Assembly (NCBI GenBank): GCA_021030905.1
Contig: JAGFMI010000002.1
Coordinates: forward strand, 1,612,001-1,676,000
Length of the DNA: 64,000 nucleotides
Direction: 5' to 3'
DNA from: Pyrenula massariospora
Lineage: Eukaryota; Ascomycota; Eurotiomycetes; Pyrenulales; Pyrenulaceae
The notes below the pieces were generated by a model. It was given only the letters and a program-made list of their open reading frames with translations. It did not search any database and was not told the DNA's origin. Made by a program: the position numbers and the translations under genes. Positions 24,580 through 37,124 of the stretch are shown here, one piece after another. Numbering within the stretch: the first letter of the stretch is position 1; every line of letters starts with the position of its first letter.

Positions 24580-25991
24580 TCATTGCCGCTTCCAGCTTGA
24601 GTTCCACGCATTCTGTTCCAGATTCTGAGTATACATATCCCGCTCGGCTTTGGTTTCGTCAATCTTCTTCTGCTTGTCCCTACGGGACTGAATACGAGCG
24701 AGATCGTTCTCGTCAGGATTCTTAATACTTTCCGGCGTCGGCTTGGCGGTTCCTTTTTCGAGATCTTCATAGCGATTGCGGCATGCATTCTGTGAGAAAT
24801 CGACAACCGGCTAGGCCACTGTTAGTAGTTCTCACGAACATAGATCGATTCCGTGCCTCACTTTTAAAGTCTTCATATGATCAGCGACCATCTGCCACTT
24901 CTTGGCTTTGGCCTGCTGTATCATTCTCTCCACCTCTGTGTCGGCCTTGTCAATGGCTTTAGCGAGAACGATATCCTGTAAGCGATTGGTCAACGCAATA
25001 GAAAGCGCGTCATCCCGAGAAGCCCATACATCATCGTCGTGCCAGTCAGAAAGATCTTCATCTAGCATATCGTCCTGCCTCTTCTGTAAGGCTTTCCTGA
25101 TCCGGTTCCAGCGGCCACTAATCGACTTGTGGTTGTAGCAGGTACGACCTTCGGCCTTGAGACGTTCAGCAATTACCTTTTCAGGATACTTGGCCTGCTT
25201 CATCCGGACAATAAGTTCGTCGTCCGAGTCAAGATCGGCAGTGACCTTCTTTGCAAGCGGCGGACGGCCGCCTTCAAGACGAATAGTCTTGAAAGATTGG
25301 GGCTTGGAATCTTCGCTCTTGGCGGCAGGAAACGACTTCCTCTTCCTGCTTCTGATCTAAGGAGTAATAGTCAGCGCTCCGTTTTCTCACGAGGATTGGA
25401 TTTCGGATAATTTCCCCGACAGGCACCTCGTAGGCATTTAGGAGCAGCAAGACCACCGTGAGACTGATAAACTGGCGTTGAGCTCATAGTGCATCGACAG
25501 GTGGTAACTGCTGTCCTGGGGGCCGCCAGGCACATATAATATATTATGACGTACCTTGGGAACATAGTCACCTGCTTCGTCAAAATCGCTGCCATGAAAT
25601 GATTCATCCTCGGCCTTGTCAGATCCGCTTTCATTCGAATCGCGTTCGGGGCACTCTTGATCAGGAGGGTTTCCAACAGGGAGGTGGACGTCTGCACTTA
25701 TCAGCATACGTCAATCGATTTTGAGAGCTTCTGTCTCTGTAGGGGTATATCGTAGATCCACGTACTCAATATGTACTTTATAGGGTCAAGCTCTTGGTGG
25801 GCAAAGTACGGGATGTCAAATGTTTTGGATGGACCGACCGCTGCCATTTCAGCCCGAGCCTTCTTGTCCACCTTCCGGTAAGCCCATTTGACAGTCTGTT
25901 CCATGTGGAGGCCATCTAGATCCGTGTCTTGCGAAGAGTTGTCGATCGGCAGCAAGGAGGAGCATGGAGCAGGGCTTGGAGAGGACGTCAT
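24580..25991 (-). CDS. Myb/SANT-like DNA-binding domain protein
   Basis: Four exons (25766-25991, 25555-25691, 24862-25356, 24580-24810) join in frame into 362 residues. Intron 3 (25357-25554) is 198 bp, long for this window. The N-terminus is disordered. A helix set ending ELDPIKYI lies before an acidic linker (SNESGSDKAEDESFHGSDFD), then a basic nuclear-signal-like KRKSFPAAK. A Myb/SANT-like unit follows: DSDDELIVRMKQAKYPEKVI, then RTCYNHKSISGRWNRIRKAL. A second half repeat, ending NACRNRYEDLEKGTAKPTPE, straddles the last intron. This tandem layout is typical of small lineage-restricted fungal DNA-binding proteins. Target genes and role are unknown. The start is the ATG of MTSSPSPAP; longer in-frame upstream sequence lacks protein character. 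Confidence 0.7.
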
Positions 25992-27542
25992 TGCATTGCT
26001 GGGACAAGAAAGATTCGTACTCAGTCGAAATGGAACTGGGACGAATGAGATAGCAGCAGCGTCGTTTGCAGCAGATATTGCCGGGTCTGGCGGACTTGTG
26101 GTGTAATGATTTACGCAGAATGGCCGACGGCCCCCAGCTTGATATCTTATAATTTCGGACGCGGCTGAAAGGATTGCGCTTAACTTTCTCGTGTTCAAGC
26201 TTTGAGAAGGTAGGAGGGAAGGATGTTGAATGCAGGAGGTGGCAGGAGCAAGGAAGGTTGTGAAGAGGATGAGATCCATGTCGCTGCCCGGGAGCTGTAT
26301 TGAAACAGGCATCGTGCTACCGAGCCTGGGTGATGCACGTAGGTGAATGGATGGGGGATCAGCGAGCGGACAACATCGGTCACCATCGGCTTCTGCGGGA
26401 GGCAGGTGCAAGTCATCCCGTACTTTCGGATAAGTAATGTCATGTCACCTTGTCTCGTAGAAGACATTTGACTATGACGCCTGCATTCGGGCTTTGAGGA
26501 TGGAAAGTCCATCTCTCCCAGTAGAAATAATTCACAAAACATCACGCGCGTGGTCAGGTGACTCGGCGCCTATCACACAATCCCTTTCCAGAGGTCCAAT
26601 TAGCACCGTCCAAGCCACTCACGAAACACCCCCAGAGGCTCGCAGCTTTCATGGGCCCCTTCACCGTGGAATCTTACTCTTGGCGGCACGGATGCCTATC
26701 CCGCTGGGAAAGCAAGCGTTCCCAAAGGTGAGTGCACGAATTTAAAAAAGGACTCATCCAGCATTAGAACGAAATATTCATGTCGATCTTAGGACAGCTA
26801 GCACAGAAGACTTTGTTCTCAATTAGAAAAGGGAAAGTATTTTGTGAACAAAAATAGAGACATTGAAAGTTCCCCCATCGTAAATCTTATGCGCATTGCA
26901 GCGCTTTAACTTTGGGGGAAGAACGTCATGCCTCTATGCGTCTAGGATTTGACCATTGTGGAGCCGGGGCAAAGAGAGACCAGATGATTTGGAAGACGCA
27001 AAATGAAGATAGTGTTTGAAATAGATCTGGTAAAGAACGCCGCCCAGCGTACTCCTCGCTCCTTGAACCCGATCTCAACAGGTGCGGTAAGGGATCTACG
27101 TGTGAGAGATTGGCCGAGTTATTTTCCGCCTCTGGTCGATAAGTCGCGAGTCAAAATTCGCATGATGCTAATGTGCTAGAACAGTGAAAGGAATACATAT
27201 GCAAAATCATCTTTAGTAACTAGTTGATCAACGTGAGGATTGGTCTTCGAAACTTTGATATCCGGGAAGGAGTTGAGATAAAATCAGTCAAAGTCAAAGG
27301 CAATGCGGCTGACCGCTGATGGGCCCGCAGGTCTGAAGGGTCCAGGACAAATCGCGGTGGGGGTCCCAAATAGCGCGTCGCGACAGAATGACGTACGGGC
27401 GGCCGCTATCCAAGACTTGATAGATGGCAATGCCCCTCCACAAGCTCATCCAGAATTTCTGCTCCTAAGCTTTCATGTCTTAACGATACCTATCCTATTA
27501 ACCCGAGTTTACTGCTCCCAAATCCTTGGAATTATCTCTGTC
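25992..27542. other. Divergent promoter region
   Basis: About 1.55 kb separates the Myb-like gene (minus) and the membrane protein gene (plus). Long frames that cover 25992-26411 are upstream extensions of the Myb-like first exon without coding features. No repeats or RNA genes were recognised. Confidence 0.4.
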
Positions 27543-28931
27543 ATGGCGATGGAGTACATTAACTACATTAAAGCCAAAGCGCACCTCGCAACGGCAACCA
27601 AGTCTGAAGAGCCGGTCCTCTCTGACGAAGACGAGAAATTTCTCAATCGCATCACCTCTGACGGTGATGACGAGAATCCACCACCACTACCTCAGCGCCC
27701 ATCAGTCCTTGATCTGCCAGTCGCAGGCGAGACACAGATCAAAGATGCTCAAATAGCACTTATGGATGGCGCACAGAACATATCCCTACCTCAGTCGCCA
27801 CCTGAAGAAGATACATCGAAAGAGCTTGGTGTCGAAAACTCGACGCAGCAAGCAGAGGAACCGATACCCAGCGGAGAGGCAGAGGTAGAAAAACAATCAC
27901 CAAGCAAGCTCAAAAGACCATACTGGAGCTGGCTTCGGCGGGACAGTCGGGGCGCAAAGCAAAAGGTTCGTCATCATGCTAGAATGTAGCAACTGATCAC
28001 AGATATTAATTTTGGATAGAACAAGGAGTCTGCAGCTTCGAGCCTATCTGAAGTCGCCGCCGGTCTGAAGGCGGGCCCAGAGACAACCGAGGACGGTAGC
28101 TCACCAGATAGCGAAGCAAAGAAGGAGGAAGAAGACATGACAGTGATGCTGGAACGCTTGAACCTCGCTGCAGTCAATAACCGAGTCTTCTCCATCAGCG
28201 ATGAAACGCAAGAACTCCTCAAAAAGTTCAACGTGGTTGTAAAAGATCTGATCAACGGCGTGCCCACGGCCTACGATGATCTAGAGTCTCTCCTCACAAA
28301 CGGCGATCGACAGCTTCAAGGTACCTTCAAACAGTTGCCTGGTTTCATGCAAAAACTGATTGCGCAACTCCCAACGAAAATAACGCAAGGGTTCGCCCCT
28401 GAGATGCTGGCAGCAGCTGCAGAAAAGGCTGAGAAGAGCGGAGTGAACATGGAGAATGCAGGTAAAGCTGCCGGGACTGCGAAAAAAATGGGCTTCAAAG
28501 CGCCAAGTCTGAAGGACCTCATTGGCAAACCAGGAGCTGTTGCTGGCCTCATGAGGACTGTAATACAGTATCTCCGAACGCGGTTCCCAGCCTTCTTCGG
28601 CATGAATGTCCTATGGTCGTTAGCATTATTCATCACGCTGCTGGTGTTCTGGTATGTGCACAAGCGTGGCCGGGATGTCCGCCTCGCGAAAGAGCGAGAA
28701 CTTACCGAAAAAGAAGTCGCCGCGCTCGCAGCCGAATGGGAAGCCATGCACAAAGAGGGTATCCACTCGACCACTGCTCCAGAAGGAGCTTCAATGGATG
28801 AAGTTCGGGCAGGCGTCGAGGAGGTCCGTGAGGCACGAAGATCTGTGGCAGAGGACACTGGCGATGACCCGGTGCCATCGGCGTTAGGCACGACTGTGCA
28901 GCCTTCAGAGGCTGTAGGAGCGTCAGCTTAA
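27543..28931 (+). CDS. Single-pass membrane protein, uncharacterised fungal family
   Basis: Two exons (27543-27965, 28020-28931) give 444 residues. The start MAMEYINYIKAK is preferred because the in-frame upstream sequence back to 27303 lacks conserved character. The first 180 residues are acidic and disordered, with proline-rich (PPPLPQRPS) and basic (KLKRPYWSWLRRDSR) patches. Residues 181-320 look helical, with a repeated hydrophobic rhythm (LLKKFNVVVKDLINGVP, LPGFMQKLIAQLP). One membrane segment, NVLWSLALFITLLVFWYV, lies at about 335-354 and is followed by a positively charged flank, then a coiled-coil-like stretch KERELTEKEVAALAAEWEAM. It may anchor in an organelle or plasma membrane with a cytosolic N-terminus. 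I recognise no enzymatic motif. Confidence 0.8.
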
Positions 28932-30070
28932 ACCATATTGATATTCGCACTGTGCTTTTTATTTAATGTCTCCCCTTTTGCTGTGGAAACTCTAGGGTTG
29001 GCGGTGGTTCTTGGTTCTAGTGGGACTCGCTATGAATGACGAATGATGAGGCAGCGCTGTCAGATGTAATATACGTTGATTCCCAAATGCTTTTAAGCTG
29101 TGCATGTGTCGTTGCAATCTAGACTGCATTAATGTTTTTAAGTCCAAGTTATTTACAGCTTTGATCTGAAATTGAAGAGAACAACATGCTTTTATTGCTT
29201 TGAGATTTTCCATTGATGTCAACCACATTAAACTCGTCAGGCAATTGTTTGCAAGTTGAGATAGAACAACTAGCTGTCGCTCTATCTCGAACGATATTAT
29301 ATCGACCTTTACACGATATGGATATGATGGAGAATGCAGTTTCAACAGGGAAAAGTCAAAAGTCAGGGCTATTTTGGGTACCCGGTATTCCCGCCAACTA
29401 TGAACGATAGACGCCTTGTTCTAACCTTTCTACTACCGCGGCGAAGGTTAGCCTTCAGCAGGTAGACCTTATTGCCTTATGGAATGATCGCTCTTACGCC
29501 TATGATAGCACCGTGCTTTTGTTCTGATCTTATATTGACTTGCAATTGCAGCTGATCTACTTTCGACGGCAGCCGTTCCTTCTTCGCCCTAGAGTAAACC
29601 CAGCCCCCTCCGAAAGCCATGTGCATCAAGTGTCTATCTTCTGCACGCAATGGTAACCTTCTCAAGAGGAGATCGGATGACCCCGGAGGCGTGCATTTTG
29701 TCAAGATTGTTGAAGGGAGCCAGGGAGCGATGAGTGATGTTGCCGCCGCAGGGGCGGACATGGAGGAAGACGCTGACGATGAGTTTGTGTATAATTGGCG
29801 CTGATAGGGAGGAGGGGGGTATCAGGATTGTGTTAAATTTGCGTTGAGATTTGGACGCGCGATTTTCGAAAGGTGGCAGCAGCTTAGGGGGACGGGCTTA
29901 TTCTATATTTCTGTACCATAGAGGGGAGGTAATATATATTGCCGTTAATTTTGCTGGACGGGAGATATTACTCACTAATTTTCTTAGAAGCCTTCATGAC
30001 CTGTCGAGAACAAACCGTTTATTCCTGCTAATAGAGATTGTCCGTAGGGCCCCCCAACAAGTTTAAGAGA
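28932..30070. other. Intergenic 3' spacer
   Basis: About 1.1 kb between convergent genes. Only short unsupported open frames were seen, including a 61-codon plus frame at 29619-29804 with a CIKC start, which I do not accept. Confidence 0.4.
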
Positions 30071-31546
30071 CTACTCGTCCCAAACGAATTCAAGCAGGGC
30101 TAATTGTGATCCCGACGGCTGCGTCATTCCCTTGAATTCGAATTTCTTGTCCGCCTGTTCAAAGAGCGCCTTCCACTCTCCGAGTTCACGTTCCTTGGCA
30201 TTGCCAATTTCAAGCATCGTGACATCCATAGCCCTTGAAAGAAACAATATATGAGCTTGAATACTTCTTGGCACACGCTTTGTCCTTGCTAGAATGCTCA
30301 CCTTATCCTTCTGTCCGTTCCATTCGGTAGCACGCCCGGTGGAGGCAAAATCATTTCCATTACTAGCACCCGTGCGCCCTTCTTAAGCGCAGGAATGAGT
30401 GCCCGTAAGATCTGGACGCAGTAATTATCAGTCCAATTATGAAGCACCCAGCGAAAGAAGTAGACGCCAGCGCCAGGGACGGGCTGTGGCTCGAAAAAAT
30501 CGTGCACCATGAACTTGACGTCCAGGCCCCGCTCTTCTCTACAGTCCTTCACGACCTCTGGTAGCTCCTGAACGATAAGATGGAGCGAGGGGAACGTGCG
30601 AGCAAGGGCAAACGCGGCGTCACCGTGGGAGCCGCCGAGGTCGACAACGGTACCTCCGGAGGGTATGCTGTCCCAGGAGTAGGCGTCAACAAGGTGCTGT
30701 AAGGAATAAGCGGGGCCAGTGGTAAAGAAGCTCATGGCACCGCCGAAGCGACGGGCTCGGTTGTGGTCATGTGCAAGTTCCTCGTAAAATGAATTTGAAG
30801 TGTCATTTGCCAGAGCGAAACCCTGGATCGGTGAGTTTATGTTCTTTGCCGTAGGCAGTGGAAGGAAGCTGCTTGCATACGGTTTGGTTCGGCTCTGCGG
30901 CAAGAGGCCATTTGGCAAGTGCATCCACGACCTTTCACGCTCTTTTAACGTTTAGCATACGAGAGGCAGGAGGCAACGGACCTTCTCTGCCGCTGGCCAC
31001 ATGTCGTCAACGTTTGCTCCGACCCAATCTGCTAGACGAGCATCCTCTGCGATCTGCTTGGACGTTGCGGAATGGGTTAGGAATCCTGGGACTGGCTCTC
31101 TAAAGACACGATACGCTATTCCAAGGCGAAGAATGCGACAAAGAGCGGCTTCATTTATGCCCGTGGTGGCTGCTAGATCCGCATAGCTGATTTGCCCATC
31201 TGCAGGAACCTTTTTAGCAAGATCGAAGCGCGAAATGAGTTTTAAAGGGAGTAATTTATTATGCTGGACACGTGTCAGCTGACAAGCGGTCGATGTTCAG
31301 CTCACTGACATGATAGTTGAATAGTAACTCCCTAGGCCCTTGAAGTAAGTCATTAAGCTCTTGAGTCGCTTCAATGACGGCATTGCGAGACTGCTCGATG
31401 TCTGGCGGAAGGTTGAAATCGCTGGGGCCATTGGCCTCGAAGGAAGGATGGGGCAATCCTTCTTGAGCAATGTGGCTATCGATAAGTTGACTATGAGATG
31501 CAATAGCCGCAGACAGCTCCGCAATCCGGCTTTTCGAGGAGGCCAT
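30071..31546 (-). CDS. SAM-dependent O-methyltransferase (fungal secondary-metabolism type)
   Basis: Five exons (31310-31546, 30982-31263, 30881-30931, 30302-30822, 30071-30233) join in frame into 417 residues, the normal length. Exon 3 is only 51 bp (17 codons). The N-terminal part is the dimerisation/winged-helix domain (DLAATTGINEAALCRILRLG). The catalytic part has the SAM-binding motif VVDLGGSHGDAAFALA, the loop VQELPEVV, VMVHDFFEPQPV-like sequence, and FFRWVLHNWTD with the catalytic-base histidine. Next comes GARVLVMEMILPPPG, and the end MLEIGNAKERELGEWKALF is typical of the family. It methylates a hydroxyl group of a small, usually aromatic, molecule; the substrate is unknown. It lies 18 kb from the two P450 genes, so co-function with them is not shown. 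An in-frame ATG at 31651 is an alternative start. Confidence 0.9.
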
Positions 31547-32105
31547 CGATAGAGAGTCGCAAGGACTGACATTGGCGGAGGCAATTGCTAATTGTAACTG
31601 TAAAGGCTCCGCCCCAAATAAGACATTTTCATATTCAGGGAATAGGATCAAGAACAGGGTGACGTCGGATCAGTAATCCTCTACAAGGCTGGAGGATCAT
31701 CTTCAGGTAACAATACGGAGTTCCCTTCCCTTCCTGACTAAGGTCAACGAGTTCAGATCTTGGCAGGGTGGACATCTTGATTCTTCGATTGCCGTCTAGG
31801 ACCGAAGGACTGATTAAGTTGTCGTAATATTGCCAAGACCCTCTATCACTTGTTCGAATCTTAAGAGTTCTTTGAGTACGGCAAACGGAACATAGAGCTT
31901 ACAATGCGTGCGTTGGAGAACAAGTTAACCAATCTGCATAGGAAAAGGCTTTTGCCGGCCATATTGTTGGTCGGATCCTAAGTTTACAACCCGCCTCTTG
32001 TCTCGTATTGGGGCCGAAATGACGCCTTGGCTTCACAGGCGGCAGAGAAGAATAAAACGTGGAAAAGCAACGATGAAGCCATTGATCTTCAAAACATAGT
32101 CTAAA
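31547..32105. other. Divergent promoter region
   Basis: This 559-bp region lies between the O-methyltransferase (minus) and the secreted ATPase-like gene (plus). It holds no supported gene and probably both promoters. Confidence 0.5.
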
Positions 32106-33209
32106 ATGTTGTCGAGCATACGGAGACTTCTCGTCGCCTTGACCTTTATCAGCGTTTCGCCGCTCTCACTTACGAACCCCATCAGAAACGAAGATAACGG
32201 TCAAATATCTCTGCTATATACCAACACACCCGATGTCAGGACCTTCATGCCTGGTCCACCGTACAACCTCACCAACTACCATCCAGTCGGCATTTCCCTC
32301 TCGCACTCCTACGCTACCCTGGCTCTCCTTGATTTCGACGGCGACGTCCGCACCTTCTCAGCTGCCGCGACGTCCCCCTACTGGGAAGCCCTACAACGTC
32401 TCTCATCCCCTACTTCGTGCCATTTCCACCCGCCATATCGCAACACCTTTGAGTCAATTGTCGATGCTCCGCGCCAGGCCGCACGCCGGCTGAGAGAGCA
32501 GCTTGCTTTACACGCTAGCTCGGACGTTGCGGCTATCCATGCGGTTTTGAGTGATCTACGGGGCAAGACGCTGATGGGATACAACCCGACGATTGGGCCG
32601 GTGGTCGTTGTCAGGCCGAGGATGTTGGCTTTGTATGATGAGGATATTCTGGATGCGTTGAAGTGGAACGGGATTTTGGGGAAGGAGTCGGATTTGGAAG
32701 AGGTTTTTGTGGCGAAGGAAGGCTGCGCTATGGTTGACGAGATCCGGGCATTAGCTACTGGCAGCGCAATTGAGATGGTCCGTGGTCAAGCCGCTACAGA
32801 CACCGAAACTATCCTTTCCATTCTGTACACGCGGAAGGCCCTGCAAACCCATGTCCAAACCTTCAATAACGCATTCACCTGCGTGTCCGAATACGACCAC
32901 CAGGCGGACGACTTCAAGCTCTCATGGGACCTGGGCTCCAACAGCTCGCTCTCGAACGCCCCAGACTACTGGTTCCAAGTCGGCGCCTTCATTGCAAACC
33001 GACCTCCGGCCCACAAAGAAGATCCAATAACAAAAGTCATTGTCTATGGCGAGAGCGTAAATTCGACAAATTTCCAAAAAACCGCGAATGAAGCGGTGGC
33101 TAATCTGCGTCAAGATTTTGAGCCTGAGTTTGTAATAGAGGAAGATATTCATATTGCTGCGAGGGGCGCTTTGGAATTTGCGAAGATGATTGCTGAAAGA
33201 CATTCCTAG
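32106..33209 (+). CDS. Secreted protein resembling Hsp70/actin-fold ATPases
   Basis: A single exon of 367 codons. The N-terminus is a clear signal peptide (SIRRLLVALTFISVSPLSLT), so the product should enter the secretory pathway. After it, GISLSHSYATLALLDFDGDV has the shape of the first phosphate loop of the actin/Hsp70 fold, where a Gly-Ile/hydrophobic-x-Leu-x-Ser/Thr-x-Ser strand-loop binds nucleotide. Near the end, IHIAARGALEFAKM resembles the closing motif seen in fungal Hsp70-like proteins (VAARGAAEFA). The middle matches nothing I know. Six cysteine-poor hydrophobic stretches and three possible N-glycosylation sites (NLTNY, NSSLS, NSTNF) fit an extracytosolic protein. Whether it binds ATP is unknown, because the canonical second phosphate loop is not evident. 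Confidence 0.75.
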   Translation: MLSSIRRLLVALTFISVSPLSLTNPIRNEDNGQISLLYTNTPDVRTFMPGPPYNLTNYHPVGISLSHSYATLALLDFDGDVRTFSAAATSPYWEALQRLSSPTSCHFHPPYRNTFESIVDAPRQAARRLREQLALHASSDVAAIHAVLSDLRGKTLMGYNPTIGPVVVVRPRMLALYDEDILDALKWNGILGKESDLEEVFVAKEGCAMVDEIRALATGSAIEMVRGQAATDTETILSILYTRKALQTHVQTFNNAFTCVSEYDHQADDFKLSWDLGSNSSLSNAPDYWFQVGAFIANRPPAHKEDPITKVIVYGESVNSTNFQKTANEAVANLRQDFEPEFVIEEDIHIAARGALEFAKMIAERHS

Positions 33210-34216
33210 GGCTAGGGGGGGGGGACTTTGAATGGGTAATAAATATGAGATTGTTAATAAGCATAGCAATTCGTCGAAAGCTCCTTTGTGGTGAAGAAAC
33301 TTGTGTCGTGCGCTGAGGGCATTAAGTCTAGAGCCAGAGGTCTCAGTCTCATAGGCTGCTGGGAATTAAAAATGTTGGTGCTGGAGAGGCTTTCAAAATT
33401 ATACTAAAGACTTTGTATCATGTTTTCGGCGAGTGGTTCTGGAAATTTGGTGGTCATTTCATCTAGGCTAGCGCTAAAATCTATCCATATATAGAGTACA
33501 ATATGTGACGTCTGATATCTGTAAGGATATGACTGGCGCGACGCACCACGGCCGTCCTATTTGTAGGTATCTGACCAAGGTTCATTGGCGAACAATAGAG
33601 GTCGGTAACGCACGTGACGAGAGCGCTGCAGGCCCCTTTTCATTCGCACCGTCCTCCAGCTCTGGGGCCGGACTGTCGTCCAGACGTTTTGGCCAACGCA
33701 GCCTGGGCCTGCCGGGTTGCCGCTAGCCTTACCGCGAGCAGGTCAGGTACAGTATTTAATGGGGATGGTGCCTACGGGAACATGAACCCCAGAAATGAAC
33801 AACTATTTTCGGTGAGCGGTGTTTTTAAGGGACGTTTTATATGTCAGCCCCCACCATAATGCGAAGGAAAGGATCGGGATCGGCGCCCGGGTGAATGTCG
33901 CGCGCCGCGACTCAAAGCCAAGGGGAAGTTGATGCAGATTTGGGAGTGCTTCTATTGCGCATCCTATTCCACCATGCAGACAGTTAGAGGCAGAGTGGTC
34001 TTTGTTACTTATATAAGTACTTCGTTCTGCAACAGGTCGCGAGGCCGTCAACTGTATTGGCGGTTTTCGTCTATCGTCTTCTGTAGACGTTTTCGCCTGC
34101 TTCCGCCGAATTCAGAAGCCTATGACGTCGGCTCAAAATGTGGCTTGCCGCGCCAATAAAGAGGTCGCCCAGTCGGCTTTTTGGCGACATTTCTCAAGGC
34201 ATAAGCTGGACACGCG
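33210..34216. other. Intergenic region
   Basis: About 1.0 kb between two plus-strand genes: the 3' flank of the secreted ATPase-like gene, then the promoter of the DUF3292 gene. No gene, repeat or RNA was supported. Confidence 0.45.
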
Positions 34217-36401
34217 ATGCCCACCCCCGGATACGTCTTCAAAGACAGCGGCACGACTCCTCCAGAGGAGAAGACGGAGGATGAGAGCGAATTGAAGCAG
34301 GAGGAGAATAAGTCGCAAGAAGATAGTCTAAAGACACCCGAGTCGCCGAGATCTCCTCTAGAAGAAAAGTCGACGGACAGCCATGCACTTGCAACGGAGG
34401 ACCACGAGATCAAAGGCGCTGCCCAGCATGCTGGAAGGGATGAGAACCTCACAGATCTTGGCTGGAGGGCAAAGCCGAAGGATGTTGATACACTTGTTGG
34501 CGGGCTACCAAATGAAGAGCTATGGACGCTGGTGAGGAGGTTCAACAAGGTACAATAGAAACTCCGTACCACTATCAGGACGCAGCTAAAGCAGTTTAGC
34601 AAATGTATCATGTCAAGGCGATTGACAGGGCGCCACTTGGAGGGCTAGATCTGTTTATCGCGGACGAGGATGAATTCTCTCCTGACAAGCTGCGGAGCAA
34701 TATTGAACGACTTTACATGACAGTTGGCGTTGGTCTGATTGGCTTTGGGAAGCATATCGCAAGGCTAAGATCGTGGAGGGAACCTCGACGCACAGGGGCA
34801 TTTTGCACGGTGAGCACAATCTATTCCCACTTTCCCCACGATGTGATACTGATGTTCGGTAGGTCTATTTCATCGCCTGGTTGCTTGACCATATTGTGCC
34901 TTTCTTCCTCATCACTCTAATAGCCCTTATTGCTGTCCCCAGATCCCGGGCTCTCTTGTTCCCACCGGCCCCTTTAGCTCTGGTCAGTGCCAAAACAGGC
35001 GGGGTGCAGAAACCCAAAGCAGGTGTTTTGGGCAGCCATGATAGCGTCACTGGTGCCCCTGAAAAGCACGCTGGCGAAGCTGTTGAACAAGAAGCTTCTA
35101 ACCTTGTTTCTGGGATTGCTAACGTCGCTATCACTAGCGCAGCTGGCAAGCATGAACAAGCTGATCCAGATGACAATCCAGTTGATTCTGCTATCCCAGA
35201 CACCACTAATCTTGGTACCACCCTTGCAGATCAGAAGAACTCTGCCGTTGGGGAGCCCGTCGACCACGACAAAACTAAGCAGCCTATGGAAGACGCCTTG
35301 TGGAAACAGATGCGTCCGGTTATGCACGTTCTGGGAGATGTAAGTGACGGCTGGGAACGGCTCGCTAATGCCCTCTCTCCTACGCCTCCTTTCCCACAGT
35401 GGCCCCGTCTTCGTCTCGCCGGCGTCGTTGTACCACTGCTCCTTCTATCCGCCATCGTAACGCCTTACGCCGTCACGAAATCACTAAGTTTCATCCTCGG
35501 ATCTGCTTTCTTCTCCGACCCTCTCCTCCAACGCGGGATCCATTTACTCAATGAAAAGATCCCTGATTGGCCTAAGTACCTTGAAATCCGCAACACTCTT
35601 CTCCGCGGCGTGCCCACCAATGCCCAATTAACGATCACCCTCCTCCGTGTTGGCGAAGCCAATCGTGCTCCTCTTCCTCCTCCACCGACTTCCTCTGAAG
35701 CGCCACCTGACGAAGCTGCCGACCTAGATAAATCGGCCCTCACCGAGAACCTCGACGCTACGCACTCCGAAGTCGAAGATCTCATCACTCCTGACGCCTC
35801 TCCCACAGAACCACAGAACGAGGACCAGAAGAAAAAGAAGAAGTCAAAAGCCGGCTCGCGCGTCCTCTCCGCCTTCAAAGCTACAACCGCGACCGGCATT
35901 AGTACAAAGCTCGAGTCAGACAAAATTCGCGCTGCAGCAGGATCTACACATGCGAAACAGCATCTTGGCATCCTTCCGAAGAAAGGCTCCAAGAAGGCTG
36001 TTGAAGGACCGGTGGAGTTCAAATCTAGGTACAGAGGCCGGAAAGGAGTTCTAATTATCGACGAACGGATCACTTCGGAGGGGCCAAGGGTGCTGTTTAG
36101 GAAAGAGGGTGGAAAGGATGGAGATGGAGAGGGGTGGGTTGTTCCAATTAGGGACGTAAGAGAAGTAAAGAAGGTCGGGGGATTAGGGTGGAAGGGGAAG
36201 ATTGTCGTTGGGTGGGCGATGGATAGGGAGGTTAAGGATGGGTTGGAGATTGTTGTTGGCAATAATAGCAATGGCGAGGAAGGAGGTGAGAAGTCAAAGG
36301 GTGAAGAACGGAAAGTCTACCGGGTTATGGCGCTTAAGGAGCGGGATGAGGTGTTTAACCGGTTGGTAAGCTTAGGGGGCCAGGTGTGGGAAAGTTACTG
36401 A
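34217..36401 (+). CDS. DUF3292 family membrane protein
   Basis: Three exons (34217-34549, 34600-34809, 34863-36401) give 693 residues. The gene has the hallmarks of the fungal DUF3292 family: an acidic disordered start, NEELWTLVRRFNK at the first junction, QMYHVKAIDRAPLGGLDL after it, and RLYMTVGVGLIGFGKHIARL. Hydrophobic segments at about 182-210 (AWLLDHIVPFFLITLIALIA) and about 367-395 (GVVVPLLLLSAIVT) are probable membrane passes. The region after them (DPLLQRGIHLLNEKIPDWPK) is the most conserved family piece. The C-terminal 170 residues form a beta-rich domain (RYRGRKGVLIIDERI, GWKGKIVVGWAMDRE) that resembles a PH/GRAM-like fold, which may contact lipid; that is inference. The biochemical function of this family is not established. 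Confidence 0.85.
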
Positions 36402-37124
36402 GCACAACATGAACCTTTGACAGGCGCTAGCGCGAATTTGTATTTACTTATGCGCTGTGTCTTAAGCCTGTTGTGGGAGAGATATGAGCATTTGTGCCCT
36501 TAATGAAATAATTCAGCTGAAGCTATAGGGTGTCTTGGGTGTCCTCTAGCGAATCGAGTCTCATCCGCAGAAATTAGTGCCGACAATCGTCCGCGTTCCC
36601 TGGCCATCCAAATGGTTGGGTTAGTGGATTTGATGGACGTGCCTCGAGCGTACATTATGCTAAGTGATTACCGTAGGAGTTACCATGGGCCTGCAGGGAA
36701 ACTCCACAGGATTTCTACCCCCAATCTCTTTCCATAACCTTGAATAGGAATCTTGTCTTGTCTCCAAGTTGCAGGGTCAATTATTTCTTACCATCCTGGG
36801 TGTCAAAGAGCCTTGCTTCTCGTTTCTCAACTGTTCCCGTCCACTAACTACCTAGTCAATCCTCAAAGCGCTGCATAACGGTACAAGCAAACTTGTATTG
36901 CCAGGCCATTGTACCTGATGCTTTCCCCACCAATGGCAGATCGCGCGCTGAACGCCGAATCTTCAAGTCACGAGCAAGGCTGGTGTAACACTGCAGGTGT
37001 CAGGCTCGCTCTGCTGAGGTGGCATTCAGTTTGGTCGCCGATGACACAACAACCAGCTAGCTTTCAACCGAAATATTTGCTCAAAAGAACCAAATTAGCC
37101 GGATCCCAATAAATCATTGGTAAT
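36402..37124. other. Intergenic region upstream of HET gene
   Basis: This 723-bp spacer holds no supported gene. A 67-codon plus frame at 36909-37112 ends just before the HET start and has no features. Confidence 0.5.
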
